64,000 nucleotides of DNA from the NCBI RefSeq assembly GCF_023169945.1, contig NZ_AP025591.1, positions 1,448,501 through 1,512,500 of the forward strand. The letters are read 5' to 3'. The DNA comes from Anaeromyxobacter oryzae (GTDB lineage Bacteria > Myxococcota > Myxococcia > Myxococcales > Anaeromyxobacteraceae). This document shows positions 32,485 to 41,422 of this stretch, piece after piece. The notes under the pieces were generated by a model, which ran no database searches, was not told the origin of the DNA, and worked only from the letters and a program-made list of their open reading frames with translations. Made by a program: the position numbers and the translations under genes. Every line of letters starts with the position of its first letter. Position 1 is the first letter of the stretch.

Positions 32485-33162
32485 TTGCGGCGGCGCACCG
32501 GGATTGGGCTCGCGCTCAAGCGCCTGATCGATGTCGCGGGCGCCGCGGCCGGCCTGCTGCTGCTCTCGCCGGCGCTGGCGGCCACGGCCCTGGCGGTGTG
32601 GGCGGTGGACGGGCGCCCGGTCGTCTTCCGGCAGGTGCGCCCGGGCCTTCGCGGCCGGCCGTTCACCATCTACAAGTTCCGGACGATGCGCCCGCCGCGC
32701 GCCGGCGAGGTGTGGTACCGGACCGACGAGCAGCGGCTGTCGCGCCTCGGCCGGTTCCTCCGGACGACCAGCCTCGACGAGCTGCCCGAGCTCTGGAACG
32801 TCCTCCGCGGCGACATGAGCCTGGTGGGTCCTCGCCCGCTCCTCCTGGAGTACCTCGAGATCTACACGCCGGAGGAGCGACGCCGGCACGACGTGCAGCC
32901 GGGCGTGACGGGCTGGGCGGTCGTGAACGGGCGGAACGCGCTCCCCTTCCGCGAGCGGCTCCGCCTCGACTGCTGGTACGTGGACCACTGGAGCCTCGCC
33001 CTGGACCTGAGGATCCTCCTCCTCACCGCGAGGCAGGTCCTGCGGAGGGCGAACGCCGCCGCGGTCGAGGACGACTCCGCCCTCGGCTTCCCCCTCGCCG
33101 ACGTCGCCGCAGAGTCGAAGCGGCGCCGCGAGACCGACACGGCGACGAGAGGCGACCAGTGA
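32485..33162 (+). CDS. Initiating phosphoglycosyltransferase, PglC-like short form
   Basis: A 225-residue monotopic PGT. It has one re-entrant hydrophobic helix near the N terminus ([16 protein letters not shown]), then [17 protein letters not shown] and the catalytic-region [24 protein letters not shown]. It transfers sugar-1-phosphate to undecaprenyl phosphate, starting the repeat unit. It lacks the long N-terminal membrane domain of WcaJ/WbaP. TTG at 32485 is chosen because GGAGG stands five bases upstream and the family domain begins right after it. The stop overlaps the next ATG (TGATG). It heads a four-gene run to 36466. Confidence 0.88.
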   Translation: MRRRTGIGLALKRLIDVAGAAAGLLLLSPALAATALAVWAVDGRPVVFRQVRPGLRGRPFTIYKFRTMRPPRAGEVWYRTDEQRLSRLGRFLRTTSLDELPELWNVLRGDMSLVGPRPLLLEYLEIYTPEERRRHDVQPGVTGWAVVNGRNALPFRERLRLDCWYVDHWSLALDLRILLLTARQVLRRANAAAVEDDSALGFPLADVAAESKRRRETDTATRGDQ

Positions 33163-34157
33163 TGCGGGCGTTCACGGGCGCCTTCGGCCTGCCGGAGCCG
33201 CGCGGCGACCCGTTCCGCGCGGCGCCGCGCCCGGCGGCGACGGCGGCACCCGCCGCGGATCGCGCGGCGCCTCCGGCCCGGGACGGTGCCTCCCTGGCGC
33301 GCTTCTTCGCGGCCCGCGGACGTCGCGTCGTGGACGCGATGGGCGTGCTCTGGACCGAGTACCGGCGCCCGTTCTACGCGAGCCTCCCGTTCCAGCGGCG
33401 CGTCGACCTCGACCCAGGGGCACTCCGGCACGCGCTGCGTACGCGCCGGATCCCCGCCGTCCGCTACCTGTCGGTGACGCAGCCCGGCTGCCCGAGCGGC
33501 GTGTACACGCTTTCACCCACCGGCTATGGCATCGGGCGCGTCCACCCGAAGCGCCGGCGCCGGGTCCGCCGGGGCCTCGACGCGACGGAGTGCCGGACGC
33601 TCGACCCGGACGAGCTGCTCGCGCTGGGGCTGGAGCTGAACCTCGACACCTTGCATCGGCAGCGCCGTTTCGACCCGGAGTTCGCGGACGCGGTGGGCTG
33701 GAGGCGGTTCGTCGCGGCGGTCCGCACCTGTCCAGAGGTGTCGATCGGCGGCGCGTTCACCCGCGGGAGGCTGTCCGCCTACGACGTCGTCTGCCGCGAC
33801 GGCGACTGGTTGCACCTCCTCCACAAGATGAGCCGGACCGCGGATCTCGCGACCGACGCGGGCGTGGCGCTCGACTTCTGGAGGCTGTGCCGGGCCGCGG
33901 GGGACGCGAGCCTGCGCGGCGTCGAGACGGGGTTCGCGCCGATCGTCAGCGGGGACACGCTCCACCGCTACAAGACCGACCTCGGGTTCGAGCTGATCGG
34001 CTGCGACCTCGCGATCCGGTTCCACCCCGCCCTCGAGCCGATCCTGGCGAGCCGGTGGACCGTGGGAGCGGCCCGGTTGCTCGCGCGGCTGCGCCCGCGG
34101 AGCCACGGCCTGGAGCGCGTCGCCAACGTGCTCGGGGGCGCACAGCGATCCCGGTGA
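33162..34157 (+). CDS. FemAB/GNAT-like acyltransferase-type protein
   Basis: A 331-residue cytoplasmic protein. The first ~45 residues are Ala/Pro-rich. The centre and C terminus look like a GNAT/FemAB-type fold: R-V-R-R-G-L-D-A-T-E-C-R, H-R-Q-R-R-F-D-P-E-F-A, G-G-A-F-T-R-G-R-L-S-A-Y, and a late L-H-R-Y-K-T-D-L-G-F-E-L segment like the K-x-x-F/L-G-F of PF13480 proteins. Identification is by pattern only. It probably adds an acyl or aminoacyl group to a sugar or lipid-linked intermediate. It is linked by TGATG overlaps to both neighbours, so it is translated with them. Confidence 0.55.
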   Translation: MRAFTGAFGLPEPRGDPFRAAPRPAATAAPAADRAAPPARDGASLARFFAARGRRVVDAMGVLWTEYRRPFYASLPFQRRVDLDPGALRHALRTRRIPAVRYLSVTQPGCPSGVYTLSPTGYGIGRVHPKRRRRVRRGLDATECRTLDPDELLALGLELNLDTLHRQRRFDPEFADAVGWRRFVAAVRTCPEVSIGGAFTRGRLSAYDVVCRDGDWLHLLHKMSRTADLATDAGVALDFWRLCRAAGDASLRGVETGFAPIVSGDTLHRYKTDLGFELIGCDLAIRFHPALEPILASRWTVGAARLLARLRPRSHGLERVANVLGGAQRSR

Positions 34158-35239
34158 TGCGGGAGGAGGGCTCCACGGTGCGATTCCAGGTGCTCGATGC
34201 AGAAGACGCGGACGACCTCACCGCCTGGACGCTGCTCTGGGACGCGTGGCCGCACCGCGAGGTGATGGCGCACCCGGAGTACGTTCGCCTGTTCGCCCGC
34301 CCATGCGACCGGGCCTTCGGCATCGTGGGCGAGACGGACGGGGGCACCGTCCTGCTCCCCCTCGTCGTGCGCCCGCTGTCCGCCGAGCCCTGGGTGCGCC
34401 CGGAGGATCGCCGCTGGGACGCCACTTCGCCGTACGGCTACGGGGGCGCGTTCGCCGTCCGCGGAGAACCGGACGGCGCCGCCTTCTGGCGCGCGTACCG
34501 CGAGTGGGCGCGCGACGCGCAGATCGTCACGACGTTCCTCCGGATGTCGCTCTTCCGCGAGCGCATCCTCCCGCCGCCGGACGGCCTCGAGGTCTGCAGC
34601 TCGAACGTCGTCGTGTCGCTCGACGGCGGGCTCGACGCGGTCTGGCTCCGGTACGTCCCGAACGTGCGCCGATGGATCCGCAGCACCGAGCGGACGGGGC
34701 TCACCGTCGAGCGCGACGCGACCGGCGCCCGCCTCGACGCGTTCGTGAGGCTGTACGAGTCGACGATGCGACGGCGCGAGGCGACGCCGTTCTACTTCTT
34801 CCCGCGGACGTTCTACGAGCGCCTCCTCGAGCGGCTCGCCGGCCACTACGTGTTCCACCACGCGCTGCTCCGGGGCGAGGTGGTGGGCTCGGACCTGACG
34901 CTCGCCTCGGCGGACCACGCGTACCACTTCCTCGTGGGGACCGCCGAGACCGCGCTCCGGCTCGGGACGAACTACCTCCTGAAGCACAGCGCCGCGGGGT
35001 GGGCGATCGAGGCGGGCAAGCGGGACTACGTGCTGGGCGGCAGCCACACCCCGGGCGACGGCCTCTACCGCCACAAGCTCGGGTTCGCGCCGCGGGGCGC
35101 CGTCCCGTTCCGGGTCGCGCGCCTGGTCCACGACGAGCGCGCCTACCGGGAGCTGTGCGACGAGCGCGCCGCGGCGGCCGGCCCGGAACACGCCGTACCG
35201 CGGCCCTCCCAGGGATACTTCCCCGAGTACCGAGCGTGA
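34157..35239 (+). CDS. FemAB-like (BioF2/GNAT, PF13480-type) acetyltransferase
   Basis: A 360-residue protein. The second half fits the PF13480 pattern: R-L-D-A-F-V-R-L-Y-E-S-T-M-R-R-R, L-L-R-G-E-V-V-G-S-D-L-T-L-A-S, then G-T-N-Y-L-L-K-H-S-A and Y-R-H-K-L-G-F-A-P. Members act on sugars or peptides in polysaccharide clusters. ATG 34157 shares its A with the previous stop (TGATG). A GTG ten codons later, behind GGAGGAGGG, is a serious alternative. It resembles the preceding gene in overall plan, so the two may be ancient duplicates. Confidence 0.72.
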   Translation: MREEGSTVRFQVLDAEDADDLTAWTLLWDAWPHREVMAHPEYVRLFARPCDRAFGIVGETDGGTVLLPLVVRPLSAEPWVRPEDRRWDATSPYGYGGAFAVRGEPDGAAFWRAYREWARDAQIVTTFLRMSLFRERILPPPDGLEVCSSNVVVSLDGGLDAVWLRYVPNVRRWIRSTERTGLTVERDATGARLDAFVRLYESTMRRREATPFYFFPRTFYERLLERLAGHYVFHHALLRGEVVGSDLTLASADHAYHFLVGTAETALRLGTNYLLKHSAAGWAIEAGKRDYVLGGSHTPGDGLYRHKLGFAPRGAVPFRVARLVHDERAYRELCDERAAAAGPEHAVPRPSQGYFPEYRA

Positions 35240-35257
35240 ACGCGAGGAACGATCGCC

Positions 35258-36466
35258 ATGTCCCGCATTCACCTCTCGGTTCCGCACCTCGGCCGCCAGG
35301 AGCTTCGCTACGTTCACGAAGCGTTCGAGTCGAACTGGGTGTCCACCGTGGGGCCGCAGCTCGACGCGTTCGAGCGCGCGCTGTCCAGCCGCATCGGGCG
35401 TCCGGCGGTCGCCCTGGCGAGCGGCACCGCCGCGATTCACCTCGGCCTGCGCCTGCTCGGCGTCGGCCCCGGCGACGAGGTGCTGGCGTCGGACTTCACG
35501 TTCGTCGCGAGCGTGAACCCCATCCGCTACTTGGGGGCCACCCCCGTGCTCGTGGACAGCGATCCCGGGACCTGGATGATGAGCCCGGAGCGGCTGGCGG
35601 AGGCGCTCGAGGACCGCGGGCGCAGGGGGCGGCGTCCGCGCGCCGTGGTCGTCGTCCATCTGTACGGACAGTGCGCGGACATGGACGCCCTCGGCGAGGT
35701 CTGCGCGCGCCACGGCGTGCCGATCCTGGAGGACGCCGCCGAGGCGCTGGGCGCGACGTACAAGGGCCAGCCAGCCGGCTCGATGGGCGAGGTCGCCGCG
35801 TTCTCGTTCAACGGCAACAAGATCGTGACCAGCTCGGGCGGCGGGATGCTGGTCGCCCGCCGCCCGGAGTGGGTGGAGCGGGCGCGCTTCTGGTCGACGC
35901 AGGCCCGCGATCCCGGCGTCGCGTATCACCACTCCGAGATGGGATTCAACTACCGCCTGTCCAACGTCCTGGCGGCCATCGGACGCGGCCAGCTCGAGGT
36001 CCTCGACGAGCGGGTGCGGCAGCGACGAGCGGTCGCCTTCCGGTACCGCGACGCGTTCGCGGATCTGCCCGGGCTGGCGCTCATGCCCCAGGCGCCGTAC
36101 GGGCTCCACACGAACTGGCTGTCCTGCTTCCTCGTGGACCCGGACCGCCTCGGCGCGACGCGAGACGATCTGCTCGCGGCCCTCGACGCCGCGGACGTCG
36201 AGGCGCGCCCGCTGTGGAAGCCCATGCACCTCCAGCCGCTGTACGCGGACTGCGATCGCTACGGGGGCGACGTCGCGGAGCGGCTCTTCGAGCTCGGCCT
36301 CTGTCTTCCCAGCTCGAGCAACCTCTCCCTCGAGGCGCAGCGCCGGGTCATCGACGTCGTTCGAGACGTCGCGGGAGCACCACGCCGGCCCGGGCGCTCG
36401 CCAGGCGCCGCCCCGGCGGCGGACGGCGCGGGGCCACGGATAGACGTCCCTCATCACCGTCAGTGA
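35258..36466 (+). CDS. DegT/DnrJ/EryC1/StrS sugar aminotransferase (PglE-like)
   Basis: A 402-residue PLP enzyme. It aminates a 4-keto (or 3-keto) nucleotide sugar. Marks: S-N-W-V-S-T-V-G-P near the N terminus, S-G-T-A-A-I-H-L substrate/PLP loop, D-A-A-E-A-L-G-A acid, and Schiff-base Lys in F-N-G-N-K-I-V-T-S-S-G-G-G. Late P-L-W-K-P-M-H is family-typical. The N-terminal half (W-V-S-T-V-G-P) matches PglE-type enzymes making UDP-4-amino sugars, fitting the PglF-like dehydratase and PglC-like transferase here. The last ~40 residues are low complexity. GAACGATCGCC precedes the ATG; 18 bp separate it from the previous gene. Confidence 0.88.
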   Translation: MSRIHLSVPHLGRQELRYVHEAFESNWVSTVGPQLDAFERALSSRIGRPAVALASGTAAIHLGLRLLGVGPGDEVLASDFTFVASVNPIRYLGATPVLVDSDPGTWMMSPERLAEALEDRGRRGRRPRAVVVVHLYGQCADMDALGEVCARHGVPILEDAAEALGATYKGQPAGSMGEVAAFSFNGNKIVTSSGGGMLVARRPEWVERARFWSTQARDPGVAYHHSEMGFNYRLSNVLAAIGRGQLEVLDERVRQRRAVAFRYRDAFADLPGLALMPQAPYGLHTNWLSCFLVDPDRLGATRDDLLAALDAADVEARPLWKPMHLQPLYADCDRYGGDVAERLFELGLCLPSSSNLSLEAQRRVIDVVRDVAGAPRRPGRSPGAAPAADGAGPRIDVPHHRQ

Positions 36467-36578
36467 CCGTTTGCGCCCCAAGACAACATCGGCCGGATGG
36501 GTCTCGCGCCCGGTGGTGGCCCTGCGTGGGTCGCCTACCGGTGAAATTCTCGACGGACACCCGACGCGGTCAGTGAAG

Positions 36579-36606
36579 GTTACTGTCCAGGCCCTGGACC
36601 GTTACT
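36579..36606. promoter_or_regulatory. Operator-like site: GTTACT repeats around a GTCCAGG palindrome
   Basis: GTTACT occurs at 36579-36584 and again at 36601-36606, 22 bp apart (two helical turns). Between them lies GTCCAGG-C-CCTGGAC, a perfect inverted repeat. It is about 95-120 bp upstream of the dehydratase ATG, in a 231-bp gap that precedes the wzc/wzb/wza operon. This looks like a regulator binding site; no protein can be assigned. Confidence 0.5.
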
Positions 36607-36697
36607 AACGTGCCGGGTACACGCGCCGGGTAGTGTCGCAGCGCAGCCGGCCCGTCGGGGGTCGTCTCTAACGGAGCGAACACGGGGTCCGCCGAGC

Positions 36698-38689
36698 ATG
36701 AGCCGCACGTCCCGGTGCTCTGGCGTCCTCGCGCGCGCGCTCCGCGCCATGCTGATGGTCACGTTCGACGCGGTCTCGACCGCGTTTGCCGTCTGCGCCG
36801 CGTGGCTCATCCGCTTCGAGACCCAGGAGTGCCCCCCATCTTTCGCCGCTCCGCGGCGGTGGACGATCGCCATCGTGGTGTGCGCGCGCACGGTCGCGCT
36901 CGTCGGGGCGGGACTGCATCGATGGTCGTTCGACCTGCCGGGAATCCCGGAGGGGCTCCGACTTCTGTCCGTGCAGATCGCCGGGAGCCTCGCGTTCGTG
37001 GCGATCGTCGCCGCGCTGGGAATCCCGGTGCCCCGCTCGATCTACCCGCTGGAGTTCCTCGTCTCGACGGCGCTCATCACCGGCTACCGCTACCTGCCCT
37101 CCCTGCTCGAGGAGCGCCGGCGGAGCTGGGCGCGCTTGCGCGGCGGCGCGACGGCTCGCACGCTCATCGTCGGCGCAGGGGAGGCCGGCGAGCTCCTCGC
37201 CCACGACCTGCGGCGGAGCGCGGACAGCAAGTACCACCTGGTCGGCTTCGTGGACGATGACCCGGAGAAGCTCGGCACGCAGCTGGCCGGGCGCCCCGTC
37301 CTCGGGAAGCTCAGCGACCTCCCCCGGCTGATCCAGGCCCACCGCGCCTCCAGGGTGCTCCTGGCCATCGCGCGGCTCCCCCCGGCGCGGATCCGCGAGC
37401 TGCTCGCCGCGTGCGCCTCCTCGAAGGCGCGCTTCAAGATCATCCCCGCGTCGTTCACCGTCCTCGACGACCGGATCTCCGCGGCGATGCTGCACGACCT
37501 CTCCGCCGAGGACCTGCTCCCGCGCGCCGCGGTCGCCTTCGACCCGCGCGAGATCCGGGATCGCGTGCAGGATCGGAACATCCTCGTGACCGGCGCCGGC
37601 GGCTCGATCGGCTCCGAGATCGCGCGTCAGCTCGCGATGCACGGCGCGCGCACGCTCGTCCTCGTCGACCTGAACGAGAACGAGCTGTACCTCACGGCGC
37701 TCCGGCTCGGCGAGCTGTACCCGGGGGTCACCATCCGGTGCGAGGTCGCGGACATCCGGGAGTGGCGGCGCCTGCTCCGCCTCGGCGAGCGATACCGGCC
37801 CCACTACGTGTTCCACGCCGCGGCGCACAAGCACGTGCCGCTCATGGAGTACGCGCCCGAGGAGGCGATCAAGAACAACGTGTTCGGCACGCGCAACGTC
37901 GCGCGCATGGCGAGCCGCTGCGGCGCGGAGCGCTTCGTCCTCATCTCGACGGACAAGGCGGTCCGGCCGACCTCCGTCATGGGCGCGTCGAAGCGCGTGG
38001 CGGAGCTCGTCGTCCGCGACGTCGCACGACGCTCGGCGACGCGCATGACCTCGGTCCGGTTCGGCAACGTGCTCGGGTCCGCCGGCAGCGTGGTGCCGAT
38101 CTTCAAGCGCCAGATCGCGCAGGGCGGTCCGGTGACCGTCACGCACCCGGAGTGCACGCGGTACTTCATGACGATCCCGGAGGCGGTCGGCCTCGTCCTC
38201 GTCGCCGGGCTGCGCTGCGAAGGCGACCTCTGCGTGCTCGACATGGGCGAGCCCATCCGCATCGTCGACCTCGCGCGGAGCCTCATCACCATGGCGGGCC
38301 GGGTGCCGGGCGAGGAGATCCCGATCGTCTACACGGGGCTCCGCCCGGGCGAGAAGCTGTACGAGGAGCTCCTCACCGAGGAGGAGGAACGGACGGAGCA
38401 GGTCCGGGACCGGATCCACGTGGCCCGCGGCCTCGCGCCGCCCCGCAGGTTCCGGGAGCGGCTGGCCGAGCTCCGCCGCGCGGCGCGCGCGGGTGACTCC
38501 GATCGGCTCCTCGAGCTCCTCCGCGAGCTGGTGCCGACCTACACCGTCACGCGCAACGAGGCAGGGACCGTAGCCGGCGTGGACGTGCCTGACCGCGACC
38601 GGCAGGACGACAGGCTCCCCGCGCCGGTGATCGATCTGCGGCCCGGCGGTCCCCGCGGCGGCTCGCACCTGAAGGAGGGTAGCCCATGA
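36698..38689 (+). CDS. Membrane nucleotide-sugar 4,6-dehydratase (FlaA1/PglF/CapD type)
   Basis: A 663-residue protein. About four membrane helices lie in residues 5-125. A first Rossmann-like domain follows (T-L-I-V-G-A-G-E-A-G-E-L-L). The catalytic SDR domain is in the second half: V-T-G-A-G-G-S-I-G-S-E-I-A, A-A-A-H-K-H-V-P-L-M-E, I-S-T-D-K-A-V-R-P-T-S-V-M-G-A-S-K-R. The T-D-K plus M-x3-K arrangement (Met in place of Tyr) is typical of the PglF/WbpM dehydratases, which make UDP-4-keto-6-deoxy-HexNAc. It is the first gene of a run in which dehydratase, wzc, wzb and wza follow with 4-14-base junctions. It feeds the PglE-like aminotransferase. Confidence 0.92.
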   Translation: MSRTSRCSGVLARALRAMLMVTFDAVSTAFAVCAAWLIRFETQECPPSFAAPRRWTIAIVVCARTVALVGAGLHRWSFDLPGIPEGLRLLSVQIAGSLAFVAIVAALGIPVPRSIYPLEFLVSTALITGYRYLPSLLEERRRSWARLRGGATARTLIVGAGEAGELLAHDLRRSADSKYHLVGFVDDDPEKLGTQLAGRPVLGKLSDLPRLIQAHRASRVLLAIARLPPARIRELLAACASSKARFKIIPASFTVLDDRISAAMLHDLSAEDLLPRAAVAFDPREIRDRVQDRNILVTGAGGSIGSEIARQLAMHGARTLVLVDLNENELYLTALRLGELYPGVTIRCEVADIREWRRLLRLGERYRPHYVFHAAAHKHVPLMEYAPEEAIKNNVFGTRNVARMASRCGAERFVLISTDKAVRPTSVMGASKRVAELVVRDVARRSATRMTSVRFGNVLGSAGSVVPIFKRQIAQGGPVTVTHPECTRYFMTIPEAVGLVLVAGLRCEGDLCVLDMGEPIRIVDLARSLITMAGRVPGEEIPIVYTGLRPGEKLYEELLTEEEERTEQVRDRIHVARGLAPPRRFRERLAELRRAARAGDSDRLLELLRELVPTYTVTRNEAGTVAGVDVPDRDRQDDRLPAPVIDLRPGGPRGGSHLKEGSP

Positions 38690-40956
38690 CGCGCGACGAG
38701 TCCGGCACCGTCGTCGGCCTCCCGGGCGCGGAGCCCGACGCTCCGCGAGCCCGCGCGTTCGGGCGCGCGCCATCAGGGTCCGGCGAGGCGGAGCCGACGC
38801 TCGCGGAGCTGGTCCGGATCGTCCGGGGAGGACGGTGGCTCGTGATGGGGCTCGCCGCCGTGTTCGTCGCGCTCGGGAGCGCGTACCTCTTCCTGAAGGC
38901 GCCCATCTACGAGGCGAACGTGGTCGTGCAGGTCGAGGACCACGCGACGACGGTGACGAGGCTCGACGAGCTCTCGGCCGCGCTCGGCGAGAAGCCGCCC
39001 TCCGACGCCGAGATGGAGCTCATGCGCTCGCGCACCCTGCTCGAGTCCGTCGTGGACGAGCTCGGCCTCGACGTGGAGGCGCGGCCGCGCACCTTCCCCG
39101 TCGTGGGGGCCGCCGTCGCGCGGCTGCACGAGGGGCCGGACCTCGCCGCGGCGCCCCTCGGGCTCGACGCGTACGCGTGGGGAGGCGAGCGCATCGTCGT
39201 GAAGCGGCTGCAGGTCTCCGACGACCTGCTCGACGAGCCGCTCCGGGTCGACGTCGGCGTGGACGGCCGGCTCGAGGTGCAGGGGCCGCGCGGCCCCCTC
39301 GCGCGGGGCCGCGTCGGCGCGCCGGTGGAGGGCCACTCCGACCGGACGCGGGTGGAGATGTACGTCTCGGACGCCGTCGCGCGTCCGGGCACGTCGTTCG
39401 TGGTCACGAAGCGGCGGCGGTCCGACGTGGTGGACCGGCTGCAGCGCGCCGTCGTCGTGACGGAGCGCGGCAAGAAGACCGGCATCCTCGTCGCGGAGCT
39501 CGAGGATCGGGATCCCGAGCGCGTCGCCGCCATCGTGGACGCGCTCGCCCAGGCGTACCTGCGCCAGAACGTGGAGCGGCGCTCGGCGGAGGCGGCGAAG
39601 ACGCTCGCGTTCCTCGAGTCGCAGCTCCCGAGCCTCAAGGGCAGCCTCGCGTCGGCGGAGAGCGCCGTGAACTCGTACCAGCAGCGGAAGGGCACCGTCG
39701 ATCTCTCCCGCGAGGCGCAGGCGATGCTCGACCGGACCGTGGAGGTCGAGCGGCAGCTCTCGGAGCTCCAGCTCCAGCGCTCGGAGCTCTCCGACCGCTT
39801 CACGGACCAGCACCCGACGATGATGGCGTTGAAGGAGAAGGAGGACCGCCTCCGGTCGCAGCGCGCGGCGATCAACGCGCGGATGAAGGACCTGCCCGAG
39901 AAGGAGCTCGACTCGACTCGGCTCGCGCGCGACGTGAAGGTCGCGAACGACATGTACATGACGGTCCTCAACAAGGTCCAGGAGCTCCGGGTCGTGAAGT
40001 CGGGCACCGTCGGGACCGTCCGGATCGTGGACCACGCGGTCGTCCCCCACGAGCCGACCAGCCCGCGCCCGCTTCCGGTCCTGGCCGTGTCGCTGCTGCT
40101 CGGCCTCTGCGCGGGCGTCGCCGCGGCGTTCGCGCGCGATGCGCTCGAGGACGTCGCGTCGGATCCCGACGAGATCGAGCGCGCCACCGGAGTCCCCGTG
40201 TACGCGACCGTGCCGCACAGCCCGCGGCAGGTGGGGCTGGTCCGACGGCGTCACCGCCGGGGAGCGAGGGCGCCGCTCCTCGCTGCAGCGGATCCGGGCG
40301 ACCTCGCGATCGAGAACATCCGGAGTCTCCGCACCAGCCTCCACTTCGCCCTCGTCGACGCGCCCACGAACGTCGTCGCGATCAGCGGCCCCGGGCCGGG
40401 GCTCGGGAAGTCGTTCGTCGCGGTGAACCTCGCGCACGTGCTCGCGGCGGCGGAGCGGCGCGTGCTGCTCGTCGACGGCGACCTGCGCCGCGGCCGCCTC
40501 CACCGAGCGTTCGGGCTGTCCCGGGAGCCAGGAGTCTCCGAGCTGGTGGGCCAGGCGATCTCCGCCGAGCTCGCGATCCGGGGGACCGACTACCCGCGCC
40601 TCGACCTGCTCTCGACCGGGCACATCCCGCCGAACCCGGCGGACCTGCTCGCGAGCGATCGGTTCCAGCGGATCCTCGCCGACGCGTCGCGCCGGTACGA
40701 CGTGGTCCTGCTCGACACGCCCCCGATCCTCGCCGTCACCGATGGCCTCATCGAGGCGCGCCTCGCGTCGGTGATCCTGCTCGTCCTCCGGGCGGGGCAC
40801 CACCCGCTGCGAGAGATCGCCCTCACGGTCAAGCGACTCGCGCAGAACGGCATCAAGGTGCACGGCGCGGTGCTGAACGACGTCATGGCGCGAGGAAAGG
40901 ACGCCGCGTACGCCGGGTACTATCACTACGAGTACCGCTCGCTGAAGGCCGACTGA
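38686..40956 (+). CDS. wzc: Polysaccharide co-polymerase with tyrosine-kinase domain (Wzc/GumC type)
   Basis: A 756-residue inner-membrane protein. TM1 is at about residues 48-66 (W-L-V-M-G-L-A-A-V-F-V-A-L-G). A long periplasmic part contains heptad-rich coiled coil ~290-430. TM2 is at ~465-485. The cytoplasmic BY-kinase domain (~535-740) has Walker A G-P-G-P-G-L-G-K-S, Walker A' L-L-V-D-G-D-L-R-R-G and Walker B V-V-L-L-D-T-P-P. The tail is tyrosine-rich (Y-A-G-Y-Y-H-Y-E-Y), the expected autophosphorylation cluster. It controls chain length and export with Wza and the phosphatase Wzb. ATG overlaps the previous TGA (ATGA), with GGAGGG upstream. Confidence 0.93.
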   Translation: MTRDESGTVVGLPGAEPDAPRARAFGRAPSGSGEAEPTLAELVRIVRGGRWLVMGLAAVFVALGSAYLFLKAPIYEANVVVQVEDHATTVTRLDELSAALGEKPPSDAEMELMRSRTLLESVVDELGLDVEARPRTFPVVGAAVARLHEGPDLAAAPLGLDAYAWGGERIVVKRLQVSDDLLDEPLRVDVGVDGRLEVQGPRGPLARGRVGAPVEGHSDRTRVEMYVSDAVARPGTSFVVTKRRRSDVVDRLQRAVVVTERGKKTGILVAELEDRDPERVAAIVDALAQAYLRQNVERRSAEAAKTLAFLESQLPSLKGSLASAESAVNSYQQRKGTVDLSREAQAMLDRTVEVERQLSELQLQRSELSDRFTDQHPTMMALKEKEDRLRSQRAAINARMKDLPEKELDSTRLARDVKVANDMYMTVLNKVQELRVVKSGTVGTVRIVDHAVVPHEPTSPRPLPVLAVSLLLGLCAGVAAAFARDALEDVASDPDEIERATGVPVYATVPHSPRQVGLVRRRHRRGARAPLLAAADPGDLAIENIRSLRTSLHFALVDAPTNVVAISGPGPGLGKSFVAVNLAHVLAAAERRVLLVDGDLRRGRLHRAFGLSREPGVSELVGQAISAELAIRGTDYPRLDLLSTGHIPPNPADLLASDRFQRILADASRRYDVVLLDTPPILAVTDGLIEARLASVILLVLRAGHHPLREIALTVKRLAQNGIKVHGAVLNDVMARGKDAAYAGYYHYEYRSLKAD

Positions 40957-40969
40957 GGAGCGCGCCGTC

Positions 40970-41422
40970 GTGTTCAGCCGGATCCTCATCGTCTGCGTCG
41001 GGAACGTCTGCCGCAGCCCGATGGCGGAGGTCCTCCTCGCGGAGCGGCTCGCGCGCCGTCGCGCCGGCGCGACGGTGGAGTCCGCCGGGCTCCGGGCGCT
41101 CGTCGGCCACCCCGCGGAGCGGATCGCCCAGGATCTCATGCGCGAGCGCGGCCTCGACCTGTCGCGGCACGTCGCCCGTCAGCTCACCGCGGACCTGGGG
41201 GACGCCTTCGAGCTCATCCTCGTGATGGAGCGAGCGCACGAGCGCGCCGTCCAGGCCATTGCGCCGAACACCCGCGGCCGCATCCGCCGCCTCGGGCACT
41301 TCGGCGACTTCGACGTGCCCGACCCGTTCCAGCAGGAGCGCCCCGCCTTCGAGCGCTCCCTCGCGCTCATCGAGCGCGGCCTCGAGGGCCTCGAGAAGGC
41401 GTTCTGGAGCGCACGACCATGA
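40970..41422 (+). CDS. wzb: Low-molecular-weight protein-tyrosine phosphatase (Wzb type)
   Basis: A 150-residue cytoplasmic phosphatase. Catalytic P-loop is C-V-G-N-V-C-R-S-P-M-A-E near the N terminus. The general-acid loop D-V-P-D-P-F is near residue 112. It should dephosphorylate the Tyr tail of the Wzc kinase just upstream, cycling polymer assembly. GTG start at 40970, 13 bases after wzc. Its stop overlaps the wza ATG (ATGA). Confidence 0.93.
   Translation: MFSRILIVCVGNVCRSPMAEVLLAERLARRRAGATVESAGLRALVGHPAERIAQDLMRERGLDLSRHVARQLTADLGDAFELILVMERAHERAVQAIAPNTRGRIRRLGHFGDFDVPDPFQQERPAFERSLALIERGLEGLEKAFWSARP

Noticed and set aside
33162-34157. Calling the first FemAB-like protein a lipid II aminoacyltransferase
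   Set aside because: It is too divergent; only the late K-x-x-L-G-F pattern and context support the fold, so a precise reaction would be invented.
32431-36480. GTTTGCGCCC present upstream of the initiating transferase (near 32434) and after the aminotransferase (near 36469)
   Set aside because: Only ten bases long in very GC-rich DNA, with no shared spacing to a promoter or start codon, so it is not convincing as a common operator.
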